Below, in pieces: positions 23,905-32,365 of a DNA stretch of 42,920 nucleotides. The notes below the pieces were generated by a model that was not told the DNA's origin, searched no databases, and worked only from the letters and a program-made list of their open reading frames with translations. Source of the DNA: Gemmiger_A avium (GTDB lineage: Bacteria; Bacillota; Clostridia; Oscillospirales; Ruminococcaceae); assembly GCA_019114585.1 (NCBI GenBank), contig DXFE01000108.1, positions 1 through 42,920 of the forward strand, written 5' to 3'. Positions within the stretch are counted from its first letter, which is position 1. Every line of letters begins with the position of its first letter. The translations under genes and the position numbers were made by a program.

Positions 23905-23934
23905 ATAGTAACATACGGCGGTATGTGCTGCCAA
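23905..23934 (-). promoter_or_regulatory. Promoter with embedded operator for the esterase-sialidase operon
   Basis: On the minus strand TTGGCA (23934-23929) and TACTAT (23910-23905) are 18 bases apart. The spacer holds an inverted repeat, ACATAC-GGCG-GTATGT (23911-23926), touching the -10 box. This is a classical site for a repressor or for a MerR-type activator on a long spacer. No regulator gene lies next to the operon, so it is probably encoded elsewhere. Confidence 0.6.
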
Positions 23935-23943
23935 CGGAATTGG

Positions 23944-25170
23944 TCAGTAGGGACGGCGGATGGTATAGCGGCCGGCGGCACAGGCCCCGGCCCCCGTCAG
24001 GGCAAGCAAACACCAGACTGCCAGCACTGCTCCCCAGCCGCCCACCTCGCTCAAAGCGCCGAATCCCGCACCGGAGACGGCGCTGCCCAGATAGGTGGCG
24101 GCGTTAAGCAGGCCGGTCAGGGTAGCAGTAAGCCCCAGTGCCCGGTAGCGCAGCGGCAGCAGGCTCAGCAGCATGGTGCTCACGCCGGTCATGCAGGTGG
24201 TGGTTGCCAGCAGCATAATCAGGGTCACTGGCAGGCTGGCCCGGCCGGCCAGCCGCCACAGCCCCGCCGCTGCGCCGCACACCGCAAAGAATACCAGAGC
24301 GGTGGCGGCTTCGTTACGCAGCCATTTTGTTTGTACTGCCCCGGCCAGATACACCCCGGCCAGGTTTACCACCGGCACGATCAGGGTCAGGGCTACGGAT
24401 ACAGCGGCCGGAAATCCAAAGTTCTCCTGCAGATAAGATGGAGTCCAGGTCAGGATGCCGTCCTTGAGCAGCCCGTGCAGAAATACCGCCGCCCCGATGG
24501 GGGCCAGTGCGGGCAGCACCGTCCGCAGCGGGTGGGCCGCCTCCCGGGGAGAGGGAGGTGGGGCGTTGTCCGGGATGCCGTCCCGACGGGCGGTCCGGCG
24601 CAGTGCGCCTACCCCCAGCAGCCATACCACCGCGGATGCCGTCATAAAAACCGCACCGAACCAAAAACTGTACCGCCAGCTTCCCAACGCGATGCACACT
24701 GCGCTTACGCCGTAGGCGGCCAGGGTACCGGCGGGCGTCGTGGTGGCCAGATGCAGGCAGATGCGGGCACAGTGCCTTTCGCCGGTCAGATCCACCACGG
24801 TGCGCACCAGCGGAGCCCAGGCCAGAGACTGTACCAGTCCGTTCAGTCCCCACAGTACCGTCATAACGCCAGCGCCCTGGCTCAGGGCCATACCGGCGTT
24901 CAGCGCCGCGGATCCCAGCAGCCCGCCGCCCACCAACAGATGGGGGGGCAGCCGGTCGGCCAGAAAACCGCTGCACAGCTGGCCGGCGCCGTAGGCGATA
25001 AAAAAGGCGCTGGCTACCTGTCCCAGAGCGGTTTTGGACAGCCCGTCCGCCGCCTGCATCTCGGCAATGCTGGCGGTAAAGTTCAGCCGTCCCAGATAGG
25101 TGGAAAAGTAAGCCAGCCAGCATATTCCAAAAAACAGATACAGGCTGGTGGGGGTGTACAGCTTTTTCAT
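23944..25170 (-). CDS. MFS transporter of the organophosphate:phosphate antiporter type
   Basis: A 408-residue carrier with about 12 membrane segments. AYFSTYLGRLNFTASIAEM near the start resembles the YxxRxNFS motif of GlpT/UhpT-type organophosphate antiporters, and FFIAYGAGQLCSGFLADRLPPHLLVG is the loop 2-3 MFS signature. ATG 25168-25170 is used; GAAGGTGG lies about ten bases upstream. A GTG at 25192-25194 would add eight residues. It follows the PHP gene on the same strand after a GC-rich hairpin and sits just ahead of the esterase operon promoter. It may import a sugar phosphate or a free sugar acid for either neighbouring operon. Confidence 0.88.
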   Translation of the reverse strand: MKKLYTPTSLYLFFGICWLAYFSTYLGRLNFTASIAEMQAADGLSKTALGQVASAFFIAYGAGQLCSGFLADRLPPHLLVGGGLLGSAALNAGMALSQGAGVMTVLWGLNGLVQSLAWAPLVRTVVDLTGERHCARICLHLATTTPAGTLAAYGVSAVCIALGSWRYSFWFGAVFMTASAVVWLLGVGALRRTARRDGIPDNAPPPSPREAAHPLRTVLPALAPIGAAVFLHGLLKDGILTWTPSYLQENFGFPAAVSVALTLIVPVVNLAGVYLAGAVQTKWLRNEAATALVFFAVCGAAAGLWRLAGRASLPVTLIMLLATTTCMTGVSTMLLSLLPLRYRALGLTATLTGLLNAATYLGSAVSGAGFGALSEVGGWGAVLAVWCLLALTGAGACAAGRYTIRRPY

Positions 25171-25197
25171 GGGGCCAATACCACCTTCAAACACAGA

Positions 25198-25230
25198 CGC
25201 CCCGCCGCGATGCGCAAAAACGGCGGGGCG
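25198..25230 (-). terminator. GC-rich hairpin between PHP and MFS genes
   Basis: CGCCCCGCCG (25198-25207) pairs perfectly with CGGCGGGGCG (25221-25230), with a 13-base loop. On the minus strand the stem is followed by TCTGTGTTTG, a poor T run. It may be a partial terminator or an RNA-processing barrier within the import operon. Confidence 0.55.
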
Positions 25231-25248
25231 GTCAGAAGAGAATCGTGT

Positions 25249-26199
25249 TTACCTGCCAGGCAAAAACCAGGGATTCATCCAGGCTTTCCGGCCCGCGCCA
25301 TCGGTAATCTGCACCCACAGATACCGTGTATCCGGCCGGATGGAGTCCAGCCGCAGTTCGGCGTGGGTCAGGTCACAGGCATCGGAGTATTCGCAAAGCA
25401 TCGGGTTGATGCCCTGAGCCATGATATGGATGCGCCGCACCGGTGAGCAGTCCAGCTTCAGCACGCCATCCTCGATCACGCACTGGTGGATTTCGGGGCC
25501 GGTGCTGGCATAGAACTGCATCCGGTCGTAGGCCTCGATAATAGCTTCATAGGTCAGCTCCGGGGCTTTGAACACTACCCAGCCGCCGCAGGAATCGTCT
25601 TCGCAGTTCCGACCTTCGTGGTTGTCGTCGGCGGCAATGCAGCGGATGGGCCGCCGTAAAAGACGCAGCGCCAGGGCAAATTCATTCTGGCTGCATCCGT
25701 TGTTGGTGGCCACTTCGGCACTGTAGTTGTAGATCTCCATGCCGTCGTAGTTGCCGTAATGCAGAAATTCTTCGCTGCTCTCGCAGGACCAGGTGGGGTG
25801 GTTGTAGTTGACAATATAGCCTTTTTGATGGAATTCCTCCACCTTGGCGGCGATGGCTTCAGCGGTGTAGGATTCAGCCCGGTATACCGGCACAGCGGCG
25901 GCCGGGTCGCGGGCGATAGCGCACAGATGGCAGGTCTGGTTGAATTCGTATTTTCTGCCGTACACAAAGCTGTCGGTGTCCACCTCGATGCCTACCAGTG
26001 CCAGAAATTCCGGATCATTCAGGTCACTGTGATCGACCAGTACATTGTGGTCGGTATAGGCAATGATGCTGTAGCCGTGGGCCTTGTAGTGCTCCTTGAC
26101 CTGCTGGGGGGTCAGCCGTCCGTCCGAGCAGGTAGTATGGCAATGCAGGTTGGCCTTGAAAGCGGGCCAGTCGCCGCGAAGCAGTTCAATGCGTTCCAT
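25249..26199 (-). CDS. PHP-domain metal-dependent phosphoesterase
   Basis: A 316-residue PHP-fold hydrolase. Metal ligands are visible as H19 and H21 in NLHCHTTCSDG, D50 and H51 in AYTDHN, a glutamate in VGIEVDTD, NYNHPTWS, and AADDNHEG near residue 210. A C-terminal beta domain of about 80 residues follows (RRIHIMAQGINP; TRYLWVQITDG), as in CehA/McbA-like extended PHP proteins. ATG 26197-26199 has AAAGGA nine bases upstream. It follows the binding-protein gene after two hairpins. The reaction is probably removal of phosphate from a small metabolite or cleavage of a related ester; the context suggests a sugar. Confidence 0.87.
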   Translation of the reverse strand: MERIELLRGDWPAFKANLHCHTTCSDGRLTPQQVKEHYKAHGYSIIAYTDHNVLVDHSDLNDPEFLALVGIEVDTDSFVYGRKYEFNQTCHLCAIARDPAAAVPVYRAESYTAEAIAAKVEEFHQKGYIVNYNHPTWSCESSEEFLHYGNYDGMEIYNYSAEVATNNGCSQNEFALALRLLRRPIRCIAADDNHEGRNCEDDSCGGWVVFKAPELTYEAIIEAYDRMQFYASTGPEIHQCVIEDGVLKLDCSPVRRIHIMAQGINPMLCEYSDACDLTHAELRLDSIRPDTRYLWVQITDGAGRKAWMNPWFLPGR

Positions 26200-26217
26200 G
26201 ATAAGTTGTCCTTTCCG

Positions 26218-26262
26218 CTGCGGAAACTCCGCAGGCGCCAAAGGCCGCCCCCCGAAGCGGCC
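26218..26262 (-). other. Two hairpins between the binding-protein and PHP genes
   Basis: GGCCGC/GCGGCC (26243-26248 with 26257-26262) and CTGCGGA/TCCGCAG (26218-26224 with 26228-26234) are perfect stems, in a 108-base gap after the binding-protein gene. The second ends just before the PHP ribosome binding site. Such structures commonly protect the message end of highly expressed binding proteins and lower expression of genes downstream. Confidence 0.6.
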
Positions 26263-26307
26263 GGACAGGGTCGTGTCACTTCGGAGGACGGCGCGCGTGT
26301 CAGGGTA

Positions 26308-28065
26308 TCAGGTGCCGTAGGTCTCGCGGGCGTAGGCAATGGCGTCGTTGACTGCCTGTTCCAGCTCGGGGCCGCCGGCCGCGTTGAACTCGGCGCGGTA
26401 CTGCTCCCAGCCGGTGTCTACATCCAGCTGGCCGCCCATGATCTGGGCCAGGTACCGGTTGGAAATCTCAACCAGCGCGGTCTGCTTGGTAGCCCACTCG
26501 GAATCCAGCACGGCCAGACCATAGTAAGAGGGCAGTTCTACGTAGACGTTGTCCACAAAACTGGCCACGGTGTCCAGCGCATACTGGTAGGCTTCCTTGG
26601 TTTCGCCCTCGGCCCAGTCCAGGGTGTTGTCGTAGGGTGTGGTCACGGCGGTCCACCAGTCGTTGGTTTCCAGGTCCAGCATCATTTCGCTGGCGCAGAA
26701 CAGGTAGGAGAACCACATGTACCGGCAGCGGTCCGGATTGGGATAGCCATACGCCTTGTTGATGTTGACGAACTCGTTGATGTCGTACACCACGTTTTCG
26801 CCGTCCATGGTGTAGGTCAGGCCTTCAATGCCGCGGAACAGCAGCTGCTGACCCTCGTTGCTGGCCAGGAACTCCACCAGGTCCAGCACACGGTCGGGGT
26901 ATTCACAGCTGGTGGGGATGAAGTAATGGGCACCCACGTAAACAGGCACATCGTACAGCTTCATCCAGCCGGCGTCACCCTGCAGGGCGGTGCCCAAAGT
27001 CAGGTCAGCCAGGGAGCCGTCGTCAGGATGGGCGTTCATCCAGGAGTCATACAACTTCTTGAACTGGGTGTAATAGCCATAGCCGTAACCGTAGGAGGCC
27101 AGGGTCTCGTTGTTAAAGGCGGCGTAGCCGTCGTCCTCGTCCACCAGAGTGCCAACACCGTTGTGGATCTGGTTGTCGGCGTACATTTCCGCCAGGACGC
27201 GCACCGCTTCCTTGCTCTCATCGGAAACGGTCATCAGGGTCCAGTGTTCGGCGTCGGTGCCGATGGCGGCCTCGTCGTCGGGCACAAAGCCGGTCCACAG
27301 CCAGTCGTAGGTGGCGGGGGTGCGCAGGGAGGTGCCGTTGGGGCGGGCAATGGTGCTGTCAATTTCGGCCCAGTTGGTCAGCTTGTTATTGTACGGCCAC
27401 CAGCCGGAATAGCCAGCGTCCACCGCGTTCTGGGTAAACTGTACGAATTCCTCCACGGTGGCAGGAACCTTGCCGTCGTTTACCTCTTGCAGGATGGCGG
27501 TGTTGTAGGCGGGTACGCCGCTGAAAGCGGGATAGGCCCGGGCAGAGAAGGAATAGATGGCATAGGCGGCGTTTTCGTCGCCGGTATACATCTTATTGTA
27601 CATCTTATATTCGTCGCTGTTGATCATCTTGTACAGGATGGGGTAGCGCTCAGGCTGGGCATTGATGATCTCCGCGATGTTGTACACGGCTTCTTCTTCC
27701 GCGTACTTCTTCAGGGTGGCAGCGGAACCCCAGGTGGGGAACAGGTCCGGTGCGGCGCCAACCGCCACCTCGGTGGCCAGGCGGTCGTCGTAGCCCTCGA
27801 TACCGGTGTCATATTCCAGGGTGATGTTTACCGCTTCCTCGATGGCCTTCTTGATGGGGTCGTTGGCCATGCCTTCCGCGTCGTCGGTGCTGTTGGCGTA
27901 CTGGGAGAAGCGGATGTTCACCGTCTGGCGTTCGGCATTGGTGGTCGCTTCGCTGTTGCTGACCGCCGGATCAGATGAGCCGCTGCCGCCACAGCCGGCC
28001 AGCGCACTTACCAGAAGGGCCAGGCCCATTGCCAGGGCCAGCAGCCGTTGCAGTCGCTTGTTCAT
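26308..28065 (-). CDS. Extracellular solute-binding lipoprotein of a complex-sugar ABC transporter
   Basis: A 585-residue lipoprotein of the LplA/YtcQ type (family 1 binding proteins for oligosaccharides). The signal peptide ends in the lipobox SALAGC, followed by a Gly/Ser-rich linker. The body begins VNIRFSQYANSTDDAEGMANDP and contains many aromatic residues expected in a sugar groove (YGYGYGYYTQFKKLY; GYSGWWPYNN). The frame is open upstream to 28209, but ATG 28063-28065 has AAAGGAGG seven bases upstream and starts a clean signal peptide. Two matching permease genes precede it; no ATPase gene is present. The large size suggests an oligosaccharide or decorated sugar as ligand. Confidence 0.93.
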   Translation of the reverse strand: MNKRLQRLLALAMGLALLVSALAGCGGSGSSDPAVSNSEATTNAERQTVNIRFSQYANSTDDAEGMANDPIKKAIEEAVNITLEYDTGIEGYDDRLATEVAVGAAPDLFPTWGSAATLKKYAEEEAVYNIAEIINAQPERYPILYKMINSDEYKMYNKMYTGDENAAYAIYSFSARAYPAFSGVPAYNTAILQEVNDGKVPATVEEFVQFTQNAVDAGYSGWWPYNNKLTNWAEIDSTIARPNGTSLRTPATYDWLWTGFVPDDEAAIGTDAEHWTLMTVSDESKEAVRVLAEMYADNQIHNGVGTLVDEDDGYAAFNNETLASYGYGYGYYTQFKKLYDSWMNAHPDDGSLADLTLGTALQGDAGWMKLYDVPVYVGAHYFIPTSCEYPDRVLDLVEFLASNEGQQLLFRGIEGLTYTMDGENVVYDINEFVNINKAYGYPNPDRCRYMWFSYLFCASEMMLDLETNDWWTAVTTPYDNTLDWAEGETKEAYQYALDTVASFVDNVYVELPSYYGLAVLDSEWATKQTALVEISNRYLAQIMGGQLDVDTGWEQYRAEFNAAGGPELEQAVNDAIAYARETYGT

Positions 28066-28142
28066 TTCATTTCCTCCTTTTACTTGCAAGATGCGTTCGC
28101 AAAAACCCGCGTGATGGGTCTTGAGCCGATGGAAAGGGTGAG

Positions 28143-29075
28143 TCATTCCTTGACTGCGCCGATCAGAATACCTTTGGCAAAATGCTTTTGCAGGAACGGA
28201 TACACGCACATGATGGGCAGCATGGCACAGATGATGGTAGCCATACGCAGGGCCATGGGCGGGGGCAGCTGGGCGCCGAAGTCGGTGGCACCCTGCCGTA
28301 CCTGGGCCATCATGGCCGAGTCGGTCAGGACACGCCGAAGCACCCAGGCGAAGGGCTGCAGTTCCGATTTGTTGGCAATGTACATCATGTAGCTGTAGTA
28401 GTCATTCCAGAAACCTACTGCCAGGAACAATCCTACCGCTGCCAGCATTGGCTTGGACAGGGGCAGCAGTACCCGGAAGAAGACCCCTACCTCATTGCAG
28501 CCGTCGATCCGGGCTGCGTCTTCCAGATCTCTGGGAACGGAGTAAGAAAAGTAGTTGCGCATGATAATGAAGTAGGTGATGCTGAACCCATAGGGCAGCA
28601 CCATGACCCAGTAGGTGCGGATCAGGTTCAGATCCATGTACAGAATATAGGTGGGGATCAGACCGCCAGTGAAGAACATGGTGAAGACCGCCAGCACGTT
28701 GATGAGTTTCATGCCCGGCACATGCACCTTACTTACCGCATAGGCCATGGTGGAGGTCACCAGCAGGCTGAGCACGGTGCCCAGTATCGTTTTGGTGGCC
28801 GAGATCCACAAACTGGTGGTAAAGGACGAGTTGCTGAAGATGGTCTTGTAGTATTGCGGATCTACCCCGCCGGAGGGCCAGAGCATCAGCCCGCCTTTAA
28901 CGAATTCTTCATAGGGGGTAACCGATGCCACAAATACATACCACATGGGATAGAAGCACAGAAGCGCGAACCCGACACAGAACACCAGGACAAATACATC
29001 ATAAAAGTTGAAGCCGAAGCGTTGGCGCAGACTTTTGCGCGGCGCCCGTTTTTTTTGTACGCTGGAAACCGCCAT
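28143..29075 (-). CDS. Sugar ABC transporter permease, YtcP/AraQ type
   Basis: A 310-residue permease with six membrane segments. The EAA loop reads DLEDAARIDGCNEVGVFFRVLLPLSKPM (near residues 182-210), the contact point for the ATPase. The N-terminus KKRAPRKSLRQRFGFNFYDVFVLVF and the end FAKGILIGAVKE are typical of the YtcP/LplC group. The ATG is preceded by an AAGGGGAGGGAGAG stretch. It begins 15 bases after the partner permease and is separated from the binding protein by 77 bases. Confidence 0.95.
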   Translation of the reverse strand: MAVSSVQKKRAPRKSLRQRFGFNFYDVFVLVFCVGFALLCFYPMWYVFVASVTPYEEFVKGGLMLWPSGGVDPQYYKTIFSNSSFTTSLWISATKTILGTVLSLLVTSTMAYAVSKVHVPGMKLINVLAVFTMFFTGGLIPTYILYMDLNLIRTYWVMVLPYGFSITYFIIMRNYFSYSVPRDLEDAARIDGCNEVGVFFRVLLPLSKPMLAAVGLFLAVGFWNDYYSYMMYIANKSELQPFAWVLRRVLTDSAMMAQVRQGATDFGAQLPPPMALRMATIICAMLPIMCVYPFLQKHFAKGILIGAVKE

Positions 29076-29090
29076 TCTCTCTCCCTCCCC

Positions 29091-30086
29091 TTAAAAGATG
29101 CCCATAACATCCAGCTTTTTGACAAACTTGTTGGAGAACACAAGCGCCAGCAGGCCCAGCACGTTCAGCAGCAGGTTGGCCGCGGTGGACAGCTCGAATT
29201 CCGCGCCGCCGCCCAGGCTGATGCGGTAAATATAGGTAGAGAGCACGTCGCCGCTGGAGTATACAAAGGTGTTGTACAGGTTGTACACCTGGTCGAAGTT
29301 GGACAGGAACAGCTGCGATACCTGTAAAAGGAACATCACCGCCACACTGGGCAGGATACGGGGGAAGGTGATGTGCAGCAGCATATCCTTGCGGTTGCCG
29401 CCATCGATGGCCGCTGCTTCATACAGAGTGGGATCCACCCCGGCGATGGCCGCCAAATATATGATGGTGGAGTAACCGGCTGTCTTGATGATGTTGGTCA
29501 CCACCAGGATACCCCGGAAAAGTTCCGGTCGTTTCATGAAGTCGATGGCCTCGCCGCCGAAAGCCACGATGATCTGGTTGACCACGCCGCCTACGTCGCC
29601 GGGAACCGGGGCCTGCAGGAATACCTGCACCAGGCCGGCAAAGATGACCCAGGAGAGGAAATAGGGCAGATATACACAGGTCTGCACCACGCTCTTGACC
29701 CGGCGGAACTGCAGTTCGTTGATCATCAGCGCCAGAAATACGTTGAATGAGAAACCGAAAATCAGGTGGTAAACATTGATGATCACTGTATTTTTAAATG
29801 CCTGGATAAAGGAAGGGTCAGAGAACAGTTCTTTATAATGCAGCAGGCCTACCCAGGGGCTTCCCCACACACCTTTATTGATTTTGAAATCCTTGAAGGC
29901 CAGCAGGATGCCGTACATGGGACCGTAACTGAACAGCAGCAAAAAAATGATCCCCGGCAGTGCCAGAAGATAGATGAACCAGTACTTGCGCAGGGCCAGC
30001 CTCAGCCGGCGAGGCAGGGTAGAGATCCGTTCTTTCAGGGGCATGCGGCGCTGGAGCACCGCTGCCTCTCCGGCCGTTTTTGCCAT
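29091..30086 (-). CDS. Sugar ABC transporter permease, LplB type
   Basis: A 331-residue permease with six membrane segments. KYWFIYLLALPGIIFLLLFSYGPMYGILLAFKDF is the classic LplB start, and the EAA loop reads LYEAAAIDGGNRKDMLLHITFP. ATG 30084-30086 is chosen because GGAGG lies eight bases upstream; the open frame extends seven codons further. First gene of the import operon. A palindromic AT-rich operator sits 33 bases before the ATG, shared in sequence with three other promoters in this window. Confidence 0.95.
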   Translation of the reverse strand: MAKTAGEAAVLQRRMPLKERISTLPRRLRLALRKYWFIYLLALPGIIFLLLFSYGPMYGILLAFKDFKINKGVWGSPWVGLLHYKELFSDPSFIQAFKNTVIINVYHLIFGFSFNVFLALMINELQFRRVKSVVQTCVYLPYFLSWVIFAGLVQVFLQAPVPGDVGGVVNQIIVAFGGEAIDFMKRPELFRGILVVTNIIKTAGYSTIIYLAAIAGVDPTLYEAAAIDGGNRKDMLLHITFPRILPSVAVMFLLQVSQLFLSNFDQVYNLYNTFVYSSGDVLSTYIYRISLGGGAEFELSTAANLLLNVLGLLALVFSNKFVKKLDVMGIF

Positions 30087-30118
30087 AGAGTTCCCCTCCG
30101 TTTCCAAGAAATTGTTTT

Positions 30119-30132
30119 ACTAATATTATTAG
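30119..30132 (-). promoter_or_regulatory. Operator A, upstream of the ABC import operon
   Basis: CTAATA-T-TATTAG (30120-30132) is a perfect odd palindrome and includes ATATTATTA (30123-30131) and ACTAATA (30119-30125). It ends 33 bases before the permease ATG. The same words occur at three other promoters here. I infer it is a binding site of the LacI-type repressor encoded at 41096. No clear consensus promoter was found next to it. Confidence 0.65.
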
Positions 30133-30306
30133 GCTCTTTTTTAATAAAATCGGCGTTTTGGTATTGACTTTTAGCAGCTTGCTGTGGCACAATAGCCATG
30201 AACCGATCAACTTCATTTACACTATATCAGCATTTTAACCTGGTGTCAAGCAAACGGACATTCAAAAAGTGACCCCTATATTTAGTAAAAATAGACAACA
30301 ATTTAA

Positions 30307-30329
30307 ACTAATAAATCCGATATTATTAG
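30307..30329 (+). promoter_or_regulatory. Operator B, upstream of the six-gene catabolic operon
   Basis: ACTAATA (30307-30313) and ATATTATTAG (30320-30329) are inverted half-sites separated by a short spacer, ending 31 bases before the ATG at 30361. The distance to the start codon nearly equals that of operator A on the other side of the 274-base divergent region. A clear -35/-10 pair was not found nearby. Confidence 0.6.
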
Positions 30330-30360
30330 CAAGCGTCAGGCAAGGAGGCGTATTGTTTGC

Positions 30361-31503
30361 ATGAAAAAGATCGCGTTTATCGGCTACGGCCTGCGTTCCG
30401 AGACCATGATGAAGTCGTTCCGGGCGCTGGAAGCGGAGATCGCCGTTTCGGCTGTGGCCGATCCCCGGTGGGAACAAATCCGGGAGGAAAAGCAGGCGGA
30501 CCCTTACTTTGCCCATACCCGGTATTATGAAAGCGCGGAGCAGTTGCTGGCAAGCGAGCAGCCGGACGGCATCTTTATCGGCACCCGCTGTTCGCTGCAC
30601 ACGCCGCTGGCCTGCCGGGTGCTGGAACGGGATATTCCGCTGTTTCTGGAAAAGCCGGTCTGCATCAGCCGGGAGCAGTACGAGACTCTGCGGGCTGCGG
30701 CCGGGGGAAAAGAGAGCCGGGTGGTGGTGAGCTTTCCGCTGCGGCTGTCAGTGATTACACAGGAGATGAAACAGATCGTGGACAGCGGCATGCTGGGCCG
30801 CGTTACCATGGTGCAGGCAATTAACAATGTGCCCTACGGCAGCGTTTACTACCACAGCTGGTACCGGGACCCGGCCGAGACCGGCGGGCTGTTTTTGCAG
30901 AAAGCCACCCACGATATCGACTATATCCGGTATCTTATCGGGGAACGGCCGGAAACGGTCTGCGCAAAGACCGCTAAACTGCACTTCACCGGTGACCGGC
31001 CCGGCGGGTTGCACTGTCCGGACTGTGAGGCGTACCGGACCTGTCCGGAGAGCAGTTATGTGGTGGGACATATTTTAAAAGAGGATGTGCAGGGGGATGC
31101 CTGCTGCTTTGCCCGGGATACCGGCAATGAGGACGGCGCCTGTGCCATCTTTACCACCGGCAGCGGGGCGCTGATCAGCTACAGCCAGAATTTTGTGGTC
31201 AAGAAAGGGGCCGGCCGGCGGGGCTGCCGGATTATCGGTACAAAGGGCAGCGCGGAATTCGATTTCTATACCGCCGAGATCCGGGAGGATCGGTACCACA
31301 CACCCCAGACCATCACCCACAAATTCAATTTCCCGGCAGGGATGCATTTCGGCGGGGATGAACAGCTGGCGCTGGATTTTATGGCGGTGATGGATGGCGC
31401 GCCTGCCCGATCGGATCTGACCGCCGGACTGGAGAGCGCAGCCAGCTGCCTGGCCGCCCGGGAATCCGCCCGGCTGGGCCGGTTCATCCCGGTGGACTAT
31501 TAA
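30361..31503 (+). CDS. Gfo/Idh/MocA-family oxidoreductase with a cysteine cluster
   Basis: A 380-residue NAD(P)-dependent dehydrogenase. The N-terminal Rossmann domain starts KKIAFIGYGLRSE and has the conserved E97-K98-P99. The C-terminal domain has GLFLQKATHDIDYIRYLIG, where the histidine-aspartate pair is the probable catalytic site. A cysteine group C219-x2-C222-x5-C228, followed by a CC pair near 245, suggests a structural metal. AAGGAGG is 12 bases before the ATG, longer than usual. First gene of the catabolic operon; 22 bases to the aldolase. The family oxidises or epimerises sugars and inositols; the substrate is unknown. Confidence 0.92.
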   Translation: MKKIAFIGYGLRSETMMKSFRALEAEIAVSAVADPRWEQIREEKQADPYFAHTRYYESAEQLLASEQPDGIFIGTRCSLHTPLACRVLERDIPLFLEKPVCISREQYETLRAAAGGKESRVVVSFPLRLSVITQEMKQIVDSGMLGRVTMVQAINNVPYGSVYYHSWYRDPAETGGLFLQKATHDIDYIRYLIGERPETVCAKTAKLHFTGDRPGGLHCPDCEAYRTCPESSYVVGHILKEDVQGDACCFARDTGNEDGACAIFTTGSGALISYSQNFVVKKGAGRRGCRIIGTKGSAEFDFYTAEIREDRYHTPQTITHKFNFPAGMHFGGDEQLALDFMAVMDGAPARSDLTAGLESAASCLAARESARLGRFIPVDY

Positions 31504-31525
31504 GATAAGAAGGAGGAAGTGACCC

Positions 31526-32365
31526 ATGCTTGTAAATCTCAAAACGATCCTGGCAGATACCCGGCAGCGGCAGTACGCGGTGGGCCTGTTTAACTGTGTG
31601 ACGCTGGAGATGACCAAGGGCATTCTGGCCGCTGCTGAGGAACTGAATTCTCCGGTGATTATCGGTCCGGCCGAGAGCCTGCTGCCCGGTGCGTCTCTGG
31701 CGGAGTATGCCGACATGATGCGGGGAATGGCCGAGCGGGCCCGGGTCCCGGTGGCCCTGCACTTTGATCACGGCTTTACCCCGGAACTGGTGGAAGAAGC
31801 CATTCGGTTGGGGTTTACCTCGGTTATGTACGATTGCAGCATGTTGCCCTTTGAAGAAAACCTGTGCCGTACCCGGGAGATGGCGGCTAAAGCTCACGCC
31901 GCCGGCTGTTCTCTGGAAGCGGAGGTCGGGCATGTGGGGTCCAATGGATCGGCGGAGGAGGCCATTGCCCAAACGGTCTATACCTGCCCGGAGGATGCGC
32001 TGGCCTTTGCCGAAGGAAGCGGCTGTGACGCGCTGGCAGTGGCCATTGGTACTGCCCACGGGGTCTATAAGGAGACGCCCCGGCTGGACCTGGATTGCCT
32101 GCACCGCATTGCGGACGCCTGCCCTTTGCCTCTGGTGCTGCATGGGGGAAGCGGCCTGTCGGATGAAGATTTCCGGGCCTGCGTGGCTGGCGGCATCTCC
32201 AAAATCAATATCTTTACCCACAACAATCTGGCCGCTGCCCGGGCCGTCTGGGAACACTACACCCCTGAGACCGGAGCCTTTGAACTGATGCCCTGGATTA
32301 CCGAGGCCGTCAAGCGGGAGACCATGCACCACATCCGGGTCTTCGGCAGCGACGGGAAAGCATGA
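31526..32365 (+). CDS. Class II (zinc) ketose-bisphosphate-type aldolase
   Basis: A 279-residue FbaA/GatY/KbaY-family aldolase. Catalytic D81 and zinc ligand H82 are in LHFDHGFTP; SVMYDCSMLPFEEN and LEAEVGHVG carry the conserved acidic region; zinc ligands H178 (GTAHGVY) and H206 (LHGGSG) are present. It should split a ketose phosphate into dihydroxyacetone phosphate and an aldehyde, and in this operon would act on the kinase product. The exact ketose (fructose, tagatose or other configuration) is not readable. The stop overlaps the kinase ATG (ATGA). Confidence 0.94.
   Translation: MLVNLKTILADTRQRQYAVGLFNCVTLEMTKGILAAAEELNSPVIIGPAESLLPGASLAEYADMMRGMAERARVPVALHFDHGFTPELVEEAIRLGFTSVMYDCSMLPFEENLCRTREMAAKAHAAGCSLEAEVGHVGSNGSAEEAIAQTVYTCPEDALAFAEGSGCDALAVAIGTAHGVYKETPRLDLDCLHRIADACPLPLVLHGGSGLSDEDFRACVAGGISKINIFTHNNLAAARAVWEHYTPETGAFELMPWITEAVKRETMHHIRVFGSDGKA

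Noticed and set aside
22441..25446. A 1001-codon plus-strand open frame opposite the esterase and MFS genes
   Set aside because: It crosses two well-supported minus-strand genes and their promoter, is low in hydrophobic residues and lacks a recognisable domain.
25759..27978. A 739-codon plus-strand open frame opposite the binding-protein and PHP genes
   Set aside because: Val/Gly/His-rich shadow of clear minus-strand genes, without a ribosome binding site or domain.
28091..28117. A terminator between the second permease gene and the binding-protein gene
   Set aside because: On the minus strand ACCC/GGGT followed by TTTTT is only a 4-base stem; too weak to claim.
30164..30193. Promoter TTGACT-18-CACAAT for the catabolic operon
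   Set aside because: The -10 is poor and the site is about 170 bases from the ATG, far upstream of operator B; a closer promoter is more likely but none could be defined.
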